Positions 14,821-22,853 of a stretch of DNA of 64,000 nt are shown here, one piece after another. The notes beneath the pieces were generated by a model that ran no database searches, was not told where the DNA came from, and saw only the letters and a program-made list of their open reading frames with translations. The position numbers were made by a program, and so were the translations under genes. Origin of the DNA: Streptomyces sp. AC1-42W (GTDB lineage: Bacteria > Actinomycetota > Actinomycetes > Streptomycetales > Streptomycetaceae); contig NZ_QKWY01000002.1 in the NCBI RefSeq assembly GCF_003248355.1, positions 372,001-436,000 on the forward strand, written 5' to 3'. Every line of letters begins with the position of its first letter. The stretch's first letter is position 1.

Positions 14821-16074
14821 ATGACCGACCTCGATATCCGTCCGATCACCCCGTCCGAACTTCCCGACTGGCTGCGCGCCCTCAACACCGGGTTCCTGCG
14901 GCCGCCGACGCCCACCGACGAGCAGGTGGCCGGGCACCGGAGCCATATGGACATCGCCCGCACCCGGGGGGCGTTCGACGGGGGGCGGTGCGTGGCGACG
15001 TTCCGCTCGTTCGCCCAGGAGCTGACGGCGGTGGGCGGCGCCGCGGTGCCGGCCGACGCGATCACCAACGTGTCGGTCTCCGCCACGCACCGCAGGCGTG
15101 GTCTGCTGACCCGGATGATGGCCGCGGATCTGGCGGCGGCGAAGGAGCGCGGCGATGTGGCGGCGACGCTGATCGCCGCCGAGTACCCGATCTACGGACG
15201 GTACGGGTTCGGCCCGGCGGCGACGGGCACCGAGTGGGAGATCGACACCCACCGCACCGGCCTCGACCGGCAGCGCCGGGTCCCGGCGGACGGGGACGGC
15301 GGCCGGATCGACCTGGTGGACGGCGCGGAGGTCCGCAAGCTGGGCCCCGGGCTGCACGAGCGGCTGCGGGCCTCCCGGCACGGGGTGGTGGACCGCGACG
15401 AGCGCTGGTGGGAGCAGGCCACCGGCGAGTCGCCCTCCCCGTTCCACCCCTGGGTCGAGCCCTTCTCCGTCGTGTACCGGGGGCCTGACGGCACAGTGGA
15501 CGGCCTGCTCAGCTACCGCGTCGACGAGACCTGGAGCGATGCCAAACAGCCGCTGAACGGTGCGAAGGTCAGCGACCTGATCGCGGTGACCCCGGCGGCG
15601 GAGCGGGCGCTGTGGCACTACCTGTGCTCGGTGGACTGGGTCTCCACCATCCGTACCGGCCTGCGCCCCGCCGACGACCTGGCGCCGCTGCTGCTGCCGA
15701 ACCCGCGCGCGGCGCGCGTGGTGACGCAGGCGGACTTCCTGTGGGTGCGGGTCCTGGACGTCGTACGCGCCCTGGAGGCCCGTACGTACGCGGTGCCCGG
15801 CTCCCTCGTGCTGGAGGTCCGGGACGCGGCGGGCCTCGCGTCCGGCCGCTTCCACCTGGACGCCGGTGCGGACGGCGCCGCCTGTGCGCCCACGACGCGC
15901 TCGGCGGACCTGGCGATGGACGTACGCGATCTGGGCACGCTCTGGCTCGGCGACGAGTCGGTGCTGCGGCTGGCGGCGCTGGACCGGGTGGAGGAGCTGA
16001 CGCCGGGCGCGGCGGCGCGGGCGGACGCGCTGTTCCGGGCGGCGCGGCGGGCGTGGTGCCCGGACGGGTTCTGA
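14821..16074 (+). CDS. Eis-like GNAT N-acetyltransferase
   Basis: This 417-residue protein has the three-part Eis architecture. An N-terminal GNAT domain contains the acetyl-CoA loop VSVSATHRRRGLLTRMM. A second GNAT-like domain follows (IYGRYGFGPAATGTEWEID marks the junction), then a C-terminal sterol-carrier-like domain (VLRLAALDRVEELTPGA). Eis proteins acetylate amines at several positions of aminoglycosides, Lys residues of proteins, or other cationic substrates. The substrate here is unknown. The protein ends with a free C-terminal Gly-Phe, near the catalytic carboxylate position of Eis. TAGCGT lies 7 nt before ATG 14821 (leaderless). Confidence 0.88.
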   Translation: MTDLDIRPITPSELPDWLRALNTGFLRPPTPTDEQVAGHRSHMDIARTRGAFDGGRCVATFRSFAQELTAVGGAAVPADAITNVSVSATHRRRGLLTRMMAADLAAAKERGDVAATLIAAEYPIYGRYGFGPAATGTEWEIDTHRTGLDRQRRVPADGDGGRIDLVDGAEVRKLGPGLHERLRASRHGVVDRDERWWEQATGESPSPFHPWVEPFSVVYRGPDGTVDGLLSYRVDETWSDAKQPLNGAKVSDLIAVTPAAERALWHYLCSVDWVSTIRTGLRPADDLAPLLLPNPRAARVVTQADFLWVRVLDVVRALEARTYAVPGSLVLEVRDAAGLASGRFHLDAGADGAACAPTTRSADLAMDVRDLGTLWLGDESVLRLAALDRVEELTPGAAARADALFRAARRAWCPDGF

Positions 16075-16135
16075 GCGCGATGGCGTTCGGGGTGGGGCGG
16101 TGTTCGGGGTGGGGTGGCCGGTGGGGCGGCCGGGG

Positions 16136-16846
16136 TCAGTGGGCTTGCGGCCGTGCCGGTTCCCAGACCGAGCAGTCGTGGGCGAACAGCACCCGGCGCG
16201 GGTCGAAGTCGGCGAGTCGGTCCAGCCACGGGCGGTAGGGCGGAAGCGGGGGCTCCACGCCCTCGCGGGCCGCCCGGCGGGCCAGGTGGTCGGAGGCGAA
16301 GTGGGAGGCGAAGTCGTGCGCCTGGCCGGCGAGGACGACGGTGCCGTCGCGCTGCCGCAGGACCAGGGACTGGTGCCCCGGTGTGTGGCCCGGCGTGGGA
16401 ACGACCCGGACCCCCGGCCAGAACTCGGTCTCCCCGGCCACCACTTCGTAGGTGGCGCGGGGGAAGTCGACCAGTTCGTCGACGGTGTAGTCGCCCCGGC
16501 GGGCGGTGGCCAGTTCGACGTCCTGGACGAGGATGGGCGTACCGCCGAGGAGCGGGTTGCCGCCGCAGTGGTCGAAGTGCAGATGGCAGTTGACGACGAG
16601 GGAGATGTCGTCGAGGCCGACCCCCGCCGCCGCCAGGGCGTCCCGCAGCGGGCGGCGCCGGGGCCGGTAGTGCGCCTCGGTCTCGGGGCCCGCGTCCCCG
16701 ATGCCGGTGTCGAAGAGGATCAGCCCGTTGTCGTGCCGGACCAGATAGGCGAGGACCGGCTCCACCCGCGGCTCCGGCCCGCCCGTCTCGGACGCGGGCC
16801 GGACGAAGTACCCGAGATCGAGCCGTCGTACCGGCATGTTCCCCAT
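16136..16846 (-). CDS. Metallo-beta-lactamase-fold hydrolase
   Basis: This is a 236-residue MBL-fold protein with the dinuclear metal motif HLHFDHCGGN (HxHxDH), a later His in VVPTPGHTPGHQS and Asp/His in LAGQAHDF and HDCSVW. The pattern resembles AHL-lactonase/AttM-type enzymes (LFDTGIGDAG early), so lactone or ester hydrolysis is plausible; quorum-quenching activity is not shown by sequence. The start is taken at 16846. An in-frame start at 16903 would overlap the divergent VOC gene and ATG 16837 is also possible. Cytoplasmic. Confidence 0.8.
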   Translation of the reverse strand: MGNMPVRRLDLGYFVRPASETGGPEPRVEPVLAYLVRHDNGLILFDTGIGDAGPETEAHYRPRRRPLRDALAAAGVGLDDISLVVNCHLHFDHCGGNPLLGGTPILVQDVELATARRGDYTVDELVDFPRATYEVVAGETEFWPGVRVVPTPGHTPGHQSLVLRQRDGTVVLAGQAHDFASHFASDHLARRAAREGVEPPLPPYRPWLDRLADFDPRRVLFAHDCSVWEPARPQAH

Positions 16847-16901
16847 ACCGGCGAGTGTGCCAGAGTCCCGGACGGCCGTTGACGAGTTGGAGGCTCTGCC
16901 C

Positions 16902-17261
16902 ATGGAACTGATAGCGATAACGCTCGACTGCCCCGATCCGCCGGCCCTGGCGGCCTTCTACCAGGCGGCCACCGGCTGCGAGCCGCACCCGAGGTCGAAC
17001 GCCGAGTTCGCCGGCCTCAACGGCGACGACGGACTCCTCATCGGCTTCCAGCGGGTCGACGACTACCGGGCCCCCAGCTGGCCCGACCAGAACGTTCCCC
17101 AGCAGCTCCACATCTGCTTCAAGGTCACGGAGAGCCTGGACGAGGCCGAGGCCCGACTGCTGAACCTGGGCGCGCGCAAGCCGGCCCACCAACCCCACGG
17201 CGACAGAGCCCGAGTCCTCACCGACCCCGCCGGCCACCCTTTCTGCATCGTCACGCACTGA
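16902..17261 (+). CDS. VOC (glyoxalase/bleomycin-resistance) superfamily protein
   Basis: This 119-residue single-domain vicinal-oxygen-chelate protein has paired beta-alpha-beta modules: MELIAITLDCPDPPALAAFY at the start and DPAGHPFCIV with the terminal metal-site type motif. Members are dioxygenases, glyoxalases or binding/resistance proteins. Nothing here fixes the substrate. TTGGAGG lies about 8 nt before ATG 16902. It is divergent from the MBL gene (55 bp) and followed by the palindrome in front of the XRE regulator. Confidence 0.8.
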   Translation: MELIAITLDCPDPPALAAFYQAATGCEPHPRSNAEFAGLNGDDGLLIGFQRVDDYRAPSWPDQNVPQQLHICFKVTESLDEAEARLLNLGARKPAHQPHGDRARVLTDPAGHPFCIVTH

Positions 17262-17294
17262 CGAAATCGCGCGGTGCCGTCGAGGTGTAGCGAC

Positions 17295-17322
17295 ACTTTT
17301 GCAAGCGGGTGCTTGCAAAAGT
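17295..17322. promoter_or_regulatory. 28-bp palindromic operator-like site
   Basis: ACTTTTGCAAGC (17295-17306) and GCTTGCAAAAGT (17311-17322) form a perfect inverted repeat around GGGT, 25 bp before the XRE-regulator ATG. Its AT-rich arms contrast with the surrounding GC. The most likely reading is the autoregulatory binding site of that regulator. A transcription terminator is less likely because no U-tract follows. Confidence 0.7.
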
Positions 17323-17347
17323 TAGCGGTGCGGGGCAGCATCGGGGT

Positions 17348-17737
17348 ATGGCCTCACTCAACGTCGGCAGTCTCGGCGACTATCTGCGTGAGCAGCGTCG
17401 CAATGCCCAGCTGTCGTTGCGGCAGCTCGCCGATGCCGCCGGGGTGTCCAATCCCTATCTCAGCCAGATCGAGCGCGGGCTGCGCAAGCCCAGCGCCGAG
17501 GTGTTGCAGCAGGTCGCCAAGGCCCTGCGCATCTCCGCCGAGACCCTGTACGTACGGGCCGGGATTCTGGACGAGCGGCAGCAGGACGAGTCGGAGACGC
17601 GGGCGGTGATCCTCGCCGATCCGTCGATCAACGAGCGCCAGAAGAGCGTGCTGCTCCAGATCTACGCCTCCTTCCGCAAGGAGAACGGGTTGGACGACGA
17701 GGAGCACGCCGACGGCGGTGCCGCCGGTACGGCCTGA
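17348..17737 (+). CDS. XRE-family helix-turn-helix regulator
   Basis: This 129-residue protein has an N-terminal Cro/C1-type HTH (LGDYLREQRRNAQLSLRQLA, then GVSNPYLSQIERGLRKPSAE; residues ~8-65). The C-terminal part is short (AEVLQQVAKALRISAETLY, INERQKSVLLQIYASFRKEN) and ends acidic. It lacks a cupin or peptidase effector domain, so it may be a simple DNA-binding repressor. The perfect palindrome just upstream is a likely target. It is followed 50 bp later by the HbhA-like gene, which it could also control. Start ATG 17348 is preferred over an in-frame upstream ATG-type start within the operator region. Confidence 0.85.
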   Translation: MASLNVGSLGDYLREQRRNAQLSLRQLADAAGVSNPYLSQIERGLRKPSAEVLQQVAKALRISAETLYVRAGILDERQQDESETRAVILADPSINERQKSVLLQIYASFRKENGLDDEEHADGGAAGTA

Positions 17738-17787
17738 GAGTTCCGACCACCCTCACACGAGCCCGATGATCCGGGAGGACCACAGTC

Positions 17788-18447
17788 ATGGCCATCACCG
17801 ATGACCTGCGCAAGACCCTCACCGACCCCACCCCCCTCTACTTCGCCGCCGGTACCGCCGACCTGGCCGTGAACCAGGCCCGCAAGGTCCCCGCCCTCCT
17901 CGAACAGCTGCGTGCCGAGGCGCCCGAGCGCATCGAGGCCGTCCGCAACACCGACCCCAAGGCCGTGCAGGAGAAGGTCGCCGGGCAGGCGCGGGAGGCG
18001 CAGGCCACCCTCCAGGCCAAGGTCGCCGAGGTGATCGACGCGCTCGACACCGACCCGAAGAAGCTCGGCGAGATGGCCCAGGACCTGGCGCTGCGCGGGG
18101 TCGGCGTGGCCGCCGAGTACGCCGTGCGGGCCCGCGAGACGTACGAGAAGGTCGCCGAGCGCGGTGAGCGCACCGTGCGGACGTGGCGGGGCGAGACCGC
18201 CGACGAGATCGTCGAGATCGCCGTCGTCGTCGAGCCGCGCGAGGAGGCCGCGCCGGCCGACGCGGAGGCGGCCCCGGCCGAAAAGCCCGCGACCGCCGCG
18301 AAGCCGGCCGGGACCGCGACCACCGGGAAGCCCGCCGCAGCCAAGCCCGCCGCCAAGCCGGCCGCCGCCAAGCCGAAGACCTCGGCCAAGAAGGCGCCCG
18401 CGCGCAAGCCCGCCGCGAAGAAGGCCACGCCGCCGGCCGGCGAGTAG
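17788..18447 (+). CDS. Heparin-binding hemagglutinin (HbhA)-like helical protein
   Basis: This 219-residue protein begins with a predicted helical domain (MAITDDLRKTLTDPTPLYFA... PALLEQLRAEAPERIEAVR) rich in E, R, K and A, typical of HbhA's coiled coil. It ends in a Lys/Ala/Pro-rich tail (from ~residue 165; KPAAAKPAAKPAAAKPKTSA and APARKPAAKKA). In mycobacteria the tail binds sulfated glycans. In Streptomyces it may bind polyanions, envelope or nucleic acid; this is inference. No signal peptide is visible. GGGAGG precedes ATG 17788. The tail is encoded by imperfect AAG/GCC/CCG repeats. Confidence 0.8.
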   Translation: MAITDDLRKTLTDPTPLYFAAGTADLAVNQARKVPALLEQLRAEAPERIEAVRNTDPKAVQEKVAGQAREAQATLQAKVAEVIDALDTDPKKLGEMAQDLALRGVGVAAEYAVRARETYEKVAERGERTVRTWRGETADEIVEIAVVVEPREEAAPADAEAAPAEKPATAAKPAGTATTGKPAAAKPAAKPAAAKPKTSAKKAPARKPAAKKATPPAGE

Positions 18448-18564
18448 CCGTGCCGGCGCCCGGCAGGTGTGCCGGGGCGACGGGTGGGCACATTCCGGGT
18501 GGCCCGGTCGTTGTCCCGGTACCTTGGCCGCGAGGCGTTACCCACTGACTAGGCGGTACACATC

Positions 18565-18900
18565 ATGTTGCTCGAAGGCTTCAACTCGTTCCTCGGGCTG
18601 CTCTACACGGCCATGCTCGTCCTCGCCGTGGTCGCGCTGGTCATGGCCCTGCTCGCCCGGGAGGACGCATACCGCGCGGCGGACAAGCAGAAGAAGTCCT
18701 TCTGGCTGATCGTCCTCGGCGTCGCGGTGGCGGTGAACCTCTGGGTGCCCTTCCTGTTCCTCCAGCTCGCCGGGCTGATCGCCAGCATCGTCTTCTTCGT
18801 GGACGTACGGCCCGCCCTCAAGGCCGTCTCCGGCGGCGGCCGCCGCAGCGGCGGCTCCAGCAGCGACGGCCCGTACGGCCCCTACAACGGCGGGCGCTGA
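18565..18900 (+). CDS. DUF2516 membrane protein
   Basis: This 111-residue protein has an N-terminal hydrophobic stretch (FLGLLYTAMLVLAVVALVMALL), the REDAYRAADKQKKSFWL loop and a second hydrophobic region (IVLGVAVAVNLWVPFLF ... LAGLIASIVFFVDVRPAL) with a Gly/Ser-rich tail. This is the DUF2516 pattern, of unknown function. The last 19 bp overlap the end of the convergent PP2C regulator gene. ATG 18565 is taken although its SD is weak. Confidence 0.82.
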   Translation: MLLEGFNSFLGLLYTAMLVLAVVALVMALLAREDAYRAADKQKKSFWLIVLGVAVAVNLWVPFLFLQLAGLIASIVFFVDVRPALKAVSGGGRRSGGSSSDGPYGPYNGGR

Positions 18901-20225
18901 ACCGACCCCGCCGACGACGGCGCCCGGCCGGGGCGCGGGCGCGGAATGCTCAGGTGCGCCCCGCCGCCGGCGGGGCGCAGCCGGGCGGTGGACTCGTCGC
19001 GGTCGAGCAGCAGGACCGCGACGTCGTCGGTCAGCTCCCCGCCGTTCAGCTCGCGGGCCCGGGTGACCGCGGCCTCCAGCAGGTCCTCGCCGGTCAGCCC
19101 CTCGTCCAGTAGCCGGTTGACCATCGCCACCATGCCGTCCTGGCCCAGCCGTCGCGTGCCCTCACCGACGCGGCCCTCGATCAGGCCGTCCGTGTACATC
19201 ATCAGGCTCCAGGAGCCGCCGAGCTCCACCTGCCGGCGCGGCCACCGCGCACGCGGCAGCAGGCCCAGGGCCGGGCCGCCGTCCTCGTACGGGAGCAGGT
19301 GCGCCGCGCGTCCGTCGCGGGCGATCAGCGGTGCGGGGTGGCCCGCCAGGCAGAGGCCCGCGCGGCGGCCGTCCGGGGCGATGTCCACCATGCAGAGCGT
19401 CGCGAAGATCTCCTCGCTCTCCCGCTCGTGTTCGAGGACCTGCTGGAGCGTGGACAGCAACTCGTCGCCGCACAGCCCCGCCAGGGTCAGCGCCCGCCAC
19501 GCTATGCGCAGCTCCACGCCGAGCGCCGCCTCGTCCGGGCCGTGGCCGCAGACGTCGCCGATCATCGCGTGCACCGTGCCGTCCGGGGTGCGGACCGTGT
19601 CGTAGAAGTCGCCGCCGAGCAGCGCCCGGCTGCGGCCCGGCCGGTAGCGCGCCGCGAAGCGCAGGTCGGAGCCGTCGAGCAGCGGGGTGGGGAGCAGTCC
19701 GCGTTCCAGCCGGGCGTTCTCCTGGGCGCGCAGCCGGGACTCGGTGAGCTGGTGCTGCGCGACGTCGGCGCGTTTGCGGGCGACGGCGTAGCGGATGGCG
19801 CGGCTCAGCAGCCGGCTGTCCAGCTCGCCCCGGAAGAGGTAGTCCTGCGCGCCGACGCGGACGGCCTCGGCGGCCAGCTCGGCGTCGTCCTCGGCGGTGA
19901 GGGCGAGCACGGCGTGCCGGGGCGCGATCCGCAGGACGTGCTTGAGCGTGGCCAGCCCGTCCGCCTCGCCCTCCCGGTCGCCCCGGGTCTCCGTGCCGGC
20001 GGGCAGGCCCAGGTCCAGCAGGATGCAGTCCACGTCGTCGGTGAGGAGGCGGCCCGCCTCGGTGAGGTTGCGGGCGGCGCGGATGCGGACCCGGGCACCG
20101 GCCGCGGCGGACAGCTCCGGGGCGGTGAAGGTGCCCGCCGGGTCGTCCTCGATGACCAGGAGCGTGAGGGCGGTGCCGGAGCCGTTCTCCGTGGTGGAGT
20201 CCTGCTGCGGTTCGGGTACGGGCAT
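18882..20225 (-). CDS. Response regulator with SpoIIE-type PP2C phosphatase output
   Basis: This 447-residue protein has a receiver domain (~20-150; TLLVIEDDPAGTF, phospho-acceptor Asp in DCILLDLGLPAGTE, LALTAEDD) and a helical linker (RKRADVAQHQLTESRLRAQENARLERGLLPTP). The PP2C/SpoIIE domain (~200-430) holds the metal-binding motifs LLGGDFYDTV, MIGDVCGHGPDEAA and LTDDVAVLLLD. It is thus a predicted phosphorylation-controlled Ser/Thr phosphatase, likely acting on an anti-anti-sigma factor. No such partner or cognate kinase is adjacent. It overlaps the DUF2516 gene tail to tail by 19 bp. Confidence 0.9.
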   Translation of the reverse strand: MPVPEPQQDSTTENGSGTALTLLVIEDDPAGTFTAPELSAAAGARVRIRAARNLTEAGRLLTDDVDCILLDLGLPAGTETRGDREGEADGLATLKHVLRIAPRHAVLALTAEDDAELAAEAVRVGAQDYLFRGELDSRLLSRAIRYAVARKRADVAQHQLTESRLRAQENARLERGLLPTPLLDGSDLRFAARYRPGRSRALLGGDFYDTVRTPDGTVHAMIGDVCGHGPDEAALGVELRIAWRALTLAGLCGDELLSTLQQVLEHERESEEIFATLCMVDIAPDGRRAGLCLAGHPAPLIARDGRAAHLLPYEDGGPALGLLPRARWPRRQVELGGSWSLMMYTDGLIEGRVGEGTRRLGQDGMVAMVNRLLDEGLTGEDLLEAAVTRARELNGGELTDDVAVLLLDRDESTARLRPAGGGAHLSIPRPRPGRAPSSAGSVQRPPL

Positions 20226-20493
20226 GGGTTCGGTCTTCCTTCCCTCCCCCCGAGGGCGCGGCGGAGCGACGATCGACGATCCGCCAGACGGGGACCATAG
20301 CGGTCCGGGGCGCGGGAACGGAATGGCGACCCGCAGGCGCCGTCCGGCATATGCGCCGCCCTAAGCCGCGTCCCCCTGCGGATCAGTCGTGATGAACCAC
20401 CCCGAAGCCGCCCTCGACGTGCCCTCGAAGTACCCCCGGCGGGCCCTCGGCGGCATGACGAACCTCACGCCGCCGCCGTCCGCCCGGGGGCTC

Positions 20494-21576
20494 CTACGCG
20501 TCGGGGCGGACCACGCCGAGTATCCGCATGGAGCCCGCGCCCGCGAGGGTGACGTCGCGGCCGGGACGGGGGGCGTGCACGATCCGGCCGTCGCCCACGT
20601 ACATGCCGACGTGCGTCGCGTCGGCGTGGTAGATGATCAGGTCGCCGGGGCGCATGTCCCGGATGGCGATGTGCGGCAGGAGCCGCCACTGCTCCTGCGA
20701 GGTGCGCGGGATGGGGCGGCCCGCCGCCGCCCACGCCTGGGACGTCAGCCCGGAGCAGTCGTACGACTCGGGGCCCTCGGCGCCCCACACGTACGGCTTG
20801 CCGATCTGCGCGGTGGCGAAGGCCACGGCCTCCTTGCCGAGCGGGCTCGCCTCGCGGTTGATCTCCTTGAGCGCGCCGGAGCCGAGCCAGGCGTTCTGCG
20901 CCTGTTGGGCGGCTTCCCGCTCCAGCGTGCGGAGGCGGGCGCGCTCCTCCTTCTCCAGCCGCGACTCCAGCTTCTTCGCCGCCGCTATCTGCGCGTTGAT
21001 CTTCTTCTTGGCCTTGGCCTGCTTGACGCGGTCGGCTTCCAGCTTCTTCCAGTTGGTGCCGGCGTCCTTGGTGTACGTCTCCACGTCCTGCTGGGTTCTG
21101 GTCAGTTCACCCAGGAGGTCCTTGGTGGCCTGCTGGCCCTGGCGGGCGCGGTTGATTCCGTCGAGGAACAGCTGCGGGTCGCCGCTGAGCATGAGCCGGG
21201 CGCCCGGCGGGAGTCCGGCGTTGCGGTACTGCTCGCGGGCCTGGGCGCCCGCCCGGTCCTTGAGCTCGGCGATCTTCTCCCGGCCCTCGACTATCGACCG
21301 CGCCAGCTCGACCAGTTCGCCCGACTGCTTCTCGGCCTTCTCCTCGGCGAGGTTGTACGCGTCCGTGGCGGCGCCCGCCCGGCGGTACAGCTCGTCGATC
21401 TCCAGGCGCACCTCTTCGAGGCTCTTCCCGCCGGGCGACGCCGGTGTCGCGGAGGGCACGGGCGGATCGGCCGGCCCCGGCAGTGCCGGGGCGGCGAATG
21501 CCTGGACCGGCGAGGCGAGGACCGCCAGCGCGCACACCAGAGTGATCGCGGCGGCTCCACAGTGGCGTCGGTACAC
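20494..21576 (-). CDS. Secreted NlpC/P60 peptidoglycan hydrolase with coiled coil
   Basis: This 360-residue protein has a signal peptide (ITLVCALAVLASPVQAFA), a long coiled-coil region (~60-235; KSLEEVRLEIDELYRRAGAA ... KKINAQIAAAKKLESRLEKE) and a C-terminal NlpC/P60 domain. Catalytic Cys lies in YDCSGLTSQAWAAAG and the His in DATHVGMYVGDGRIVHAPR. It is expected to cleave gamma-D-Glu-diaminopimelate bonds in the wall, like RipA-type enzymes. GTG 21576 is chosen because GGAGGGGGA lies about 8 nt upstream; the frame is open further. I looked for a c-di-AMP (ydaO) riboswitch upstream, as often found for such genes, and did not see one. Confidence 0.9.
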   Translation of the reverse strand: MYRRHCGAAAITLVCALAVLASPVQAFAAPALPGPADPPVPSATPASPGGKSLEEVRLEIDELYRRAGAATDAYNLAEEKAEKQSGELVELARSIVEGREKIAELKDRAGAQAREQYRNAGLPPGARLMLSGDPQLFLDGINRARQGQQATKDLLGELTRTQQDVETYTKDAGTNWKKLEADRVKQAKAKKKINAQIAAAKKLESRLEKEERARLRTLEREAAQQAQNAWLGSGALKEINREASPLGKEAVAFATAQIGKPYVWGAEGPESYDCSGLTSQAWAAAGRPIPRTSQEQWRLLPHIAIRDMRPGDLIIYHADATHVGMYVGDGRIVHAPRPGRDVTLAGAGSMRILGVVRPDA

Positions 21577-21863
21577 GAGCTCCCCCTCCGAGCGGTTCCC
21601 AACCGGTCGAGCTGTTCCCAAATGATCTGATTAACCGCCAGTAACATGTAGCGCTGGCGCGATCGTGCCACGCCGCACCGAAAAGCAACAGAGGCCGATA
21701 CACCCCGGCCGTAGGGCACCCGCACACCCCGTCCGTCGCTCCCCGCCGCCCCCGCGATTCCGGTGCCCACTGACTCCGACGAACGATCGCCGTCCGCCGT
21801 TCCCACCTCATGGGTGAATCCCGGCGCGAAACGGCGCACCGCGGCGACCCGTGAACGCGCCTC

Positions 21864-22643
21864 TCACGCCCCCCTGGGCTCCAGCGCCGCCCACTCCACC
21901 GTCACCTCGCCCTGGCGCCAGCGCCGTACCCCGTCCGTCAGCGGCCAGTCGGCCGAGAGCGACCGCACCGCCGTGATCCAGCGCTGCCGGGCCCCCAGTG
22001 ACGCGTACGGCGCGGCCGCCGCCCACGCCCGGTCGAAGTCGCGCAGGAACGCGTGCACCCGCTCGCCCGGCACATTGCGGTGGATGAGCGCCTTCGGCAG
22101 CCGTTCGGCGAGATCGGACGGCCGGTCCAGCGAGCCGAGCCGGGTCGCGAAGGTCACCGTGCGCGGACCCCCGGGCCCGAGCGCCACCCACACATGCCGG
22201 CGACCGATCTCGTCGCAGGTGCCCTCCACCAGCAGCCCGTCCGGCGCCAGCCGGCCGCACAGCCGCTGCCAGACGGCGGCCACCTCGCCCTCGTCGTACT
22301 GGCGCAGCACATTCGCCGCCCGGATCAGCACCGGCCGGCGGGGCAGCGGAATCTCGAAGCCGCCGTGCAGGAAGGCCAGGCCCTCGCGCGCGTACGGCTG
22401 CGCGGCGGCCACCCGGTCCGGGGAGATCTCGATGCCGACCACCTCCGTGCGCGGCTCGGCGGTGCGCAGACGGGCCAGCAGCTCGACGGCGGTCCAGGGC
22501 GCCGCCCCGTAACCGAGGTCGACGGCGACGGGGGCGTCGGCGCGGCGCAGGGCGGGGCCGTGCGTGGCGGCGATCCAGCGGTCCATGCGGCGCAGCCGGT
22601 TCGGATTGGTGGTCCCGCGCGTCGCGGTGCCGATCGGGCGCAT
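21864..22643 (-). CDS. Class I SAM-dependent methyltransferase-like protein
   Basis: This 259-residue protein has a Rossmann SAM-binding pattern: VDLGYGAAPWTAVELL (motif I), TEVVGIEISPDRVAAA (acidic residue of motif II) and a GRLAPDGLLVEGTCDE segment. The methyl acceptor is unknown. Motif I is GYGAAP rather than the usual GxGxG, which is common in this Streptomyces group. TACGCT lies 6 nt before ATG 22643, suggesting a leaderless transcript. It is divergent from mshA (210 bp between starts). Confidence 0.78.
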   Translation of the reverse strand: MRPIGTATRGTTNPNRLRRMDRWIAATHGPALRRADAPVAVDLGYGAAPWTAVELLARLRTAEPRTEVVGIEISPDRVAAAQPYAREGLAFLHGGFEIPLPRRPVLIRAANVLRQYDEGEVAAVWQRLCGRLAPDGLLVEGTCDEIGRRHVWVALGPGGPRTVTFATRLGSLDRPSDLAERLPKALIHRNVPGERVHAFLRDFDRAWAAAAPYASLGARQRWITAVRSLSADWPLTDGVRRWRQGEVTVEWAALEPRGA

Positions 22644-22740
22644 GACACCGAGCGTAACGATCCGGGCGGATGCGGTCGCCGGGCGGTCGGGCGATGATCG
22701 GGCGACGCGCCAGCTTTCTGCCGTAACGATTCGGCAAAGT

Positions 22741-22768
22741 GGAAATGAAAAGGGCGGCCGCCGCTGTT
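22741..22768 (+). promoter_or_regulatory. Possible sigma-R promoter of mshA
   Basis: GGAAAT (22741-22746) and GTT (22766-22768), separated by 19 nt, match the sigma-R consensus GGGAAT-N18/19-GTT at all but one base. It lies 86 bp before the mshA GTG. Mycothiol genes, including mshA, are known sigma-R targets in S. coelicolor, which supports the match. Confidence 0.5.
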
Positions 22769-22853
22769 CGCCACCTTCGAAGGGATCGTGCGCCCTTCGG
22801 TGCCATGCCGTGAACCGTGCCGGTACCGGGGCCCAGCGAGGAGGACGGACGAC

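Noticed and set aside
12501..15086. 861-codon minus-strand ORF reaching from dtd across rsiG and asparaginase
   Set aside because: Only the last ~149 codons (Dtd) are real; the upstream part is antisense to genes with complete motifs.
21577..21863. Possible c-di-AMP (ydaO) riboswitch upstream of the NlpC/P60 gene
   Set aside because: Such riboswitches are common before cell-wall hydrolases, but I could not find the expected conserved loops in this leader.
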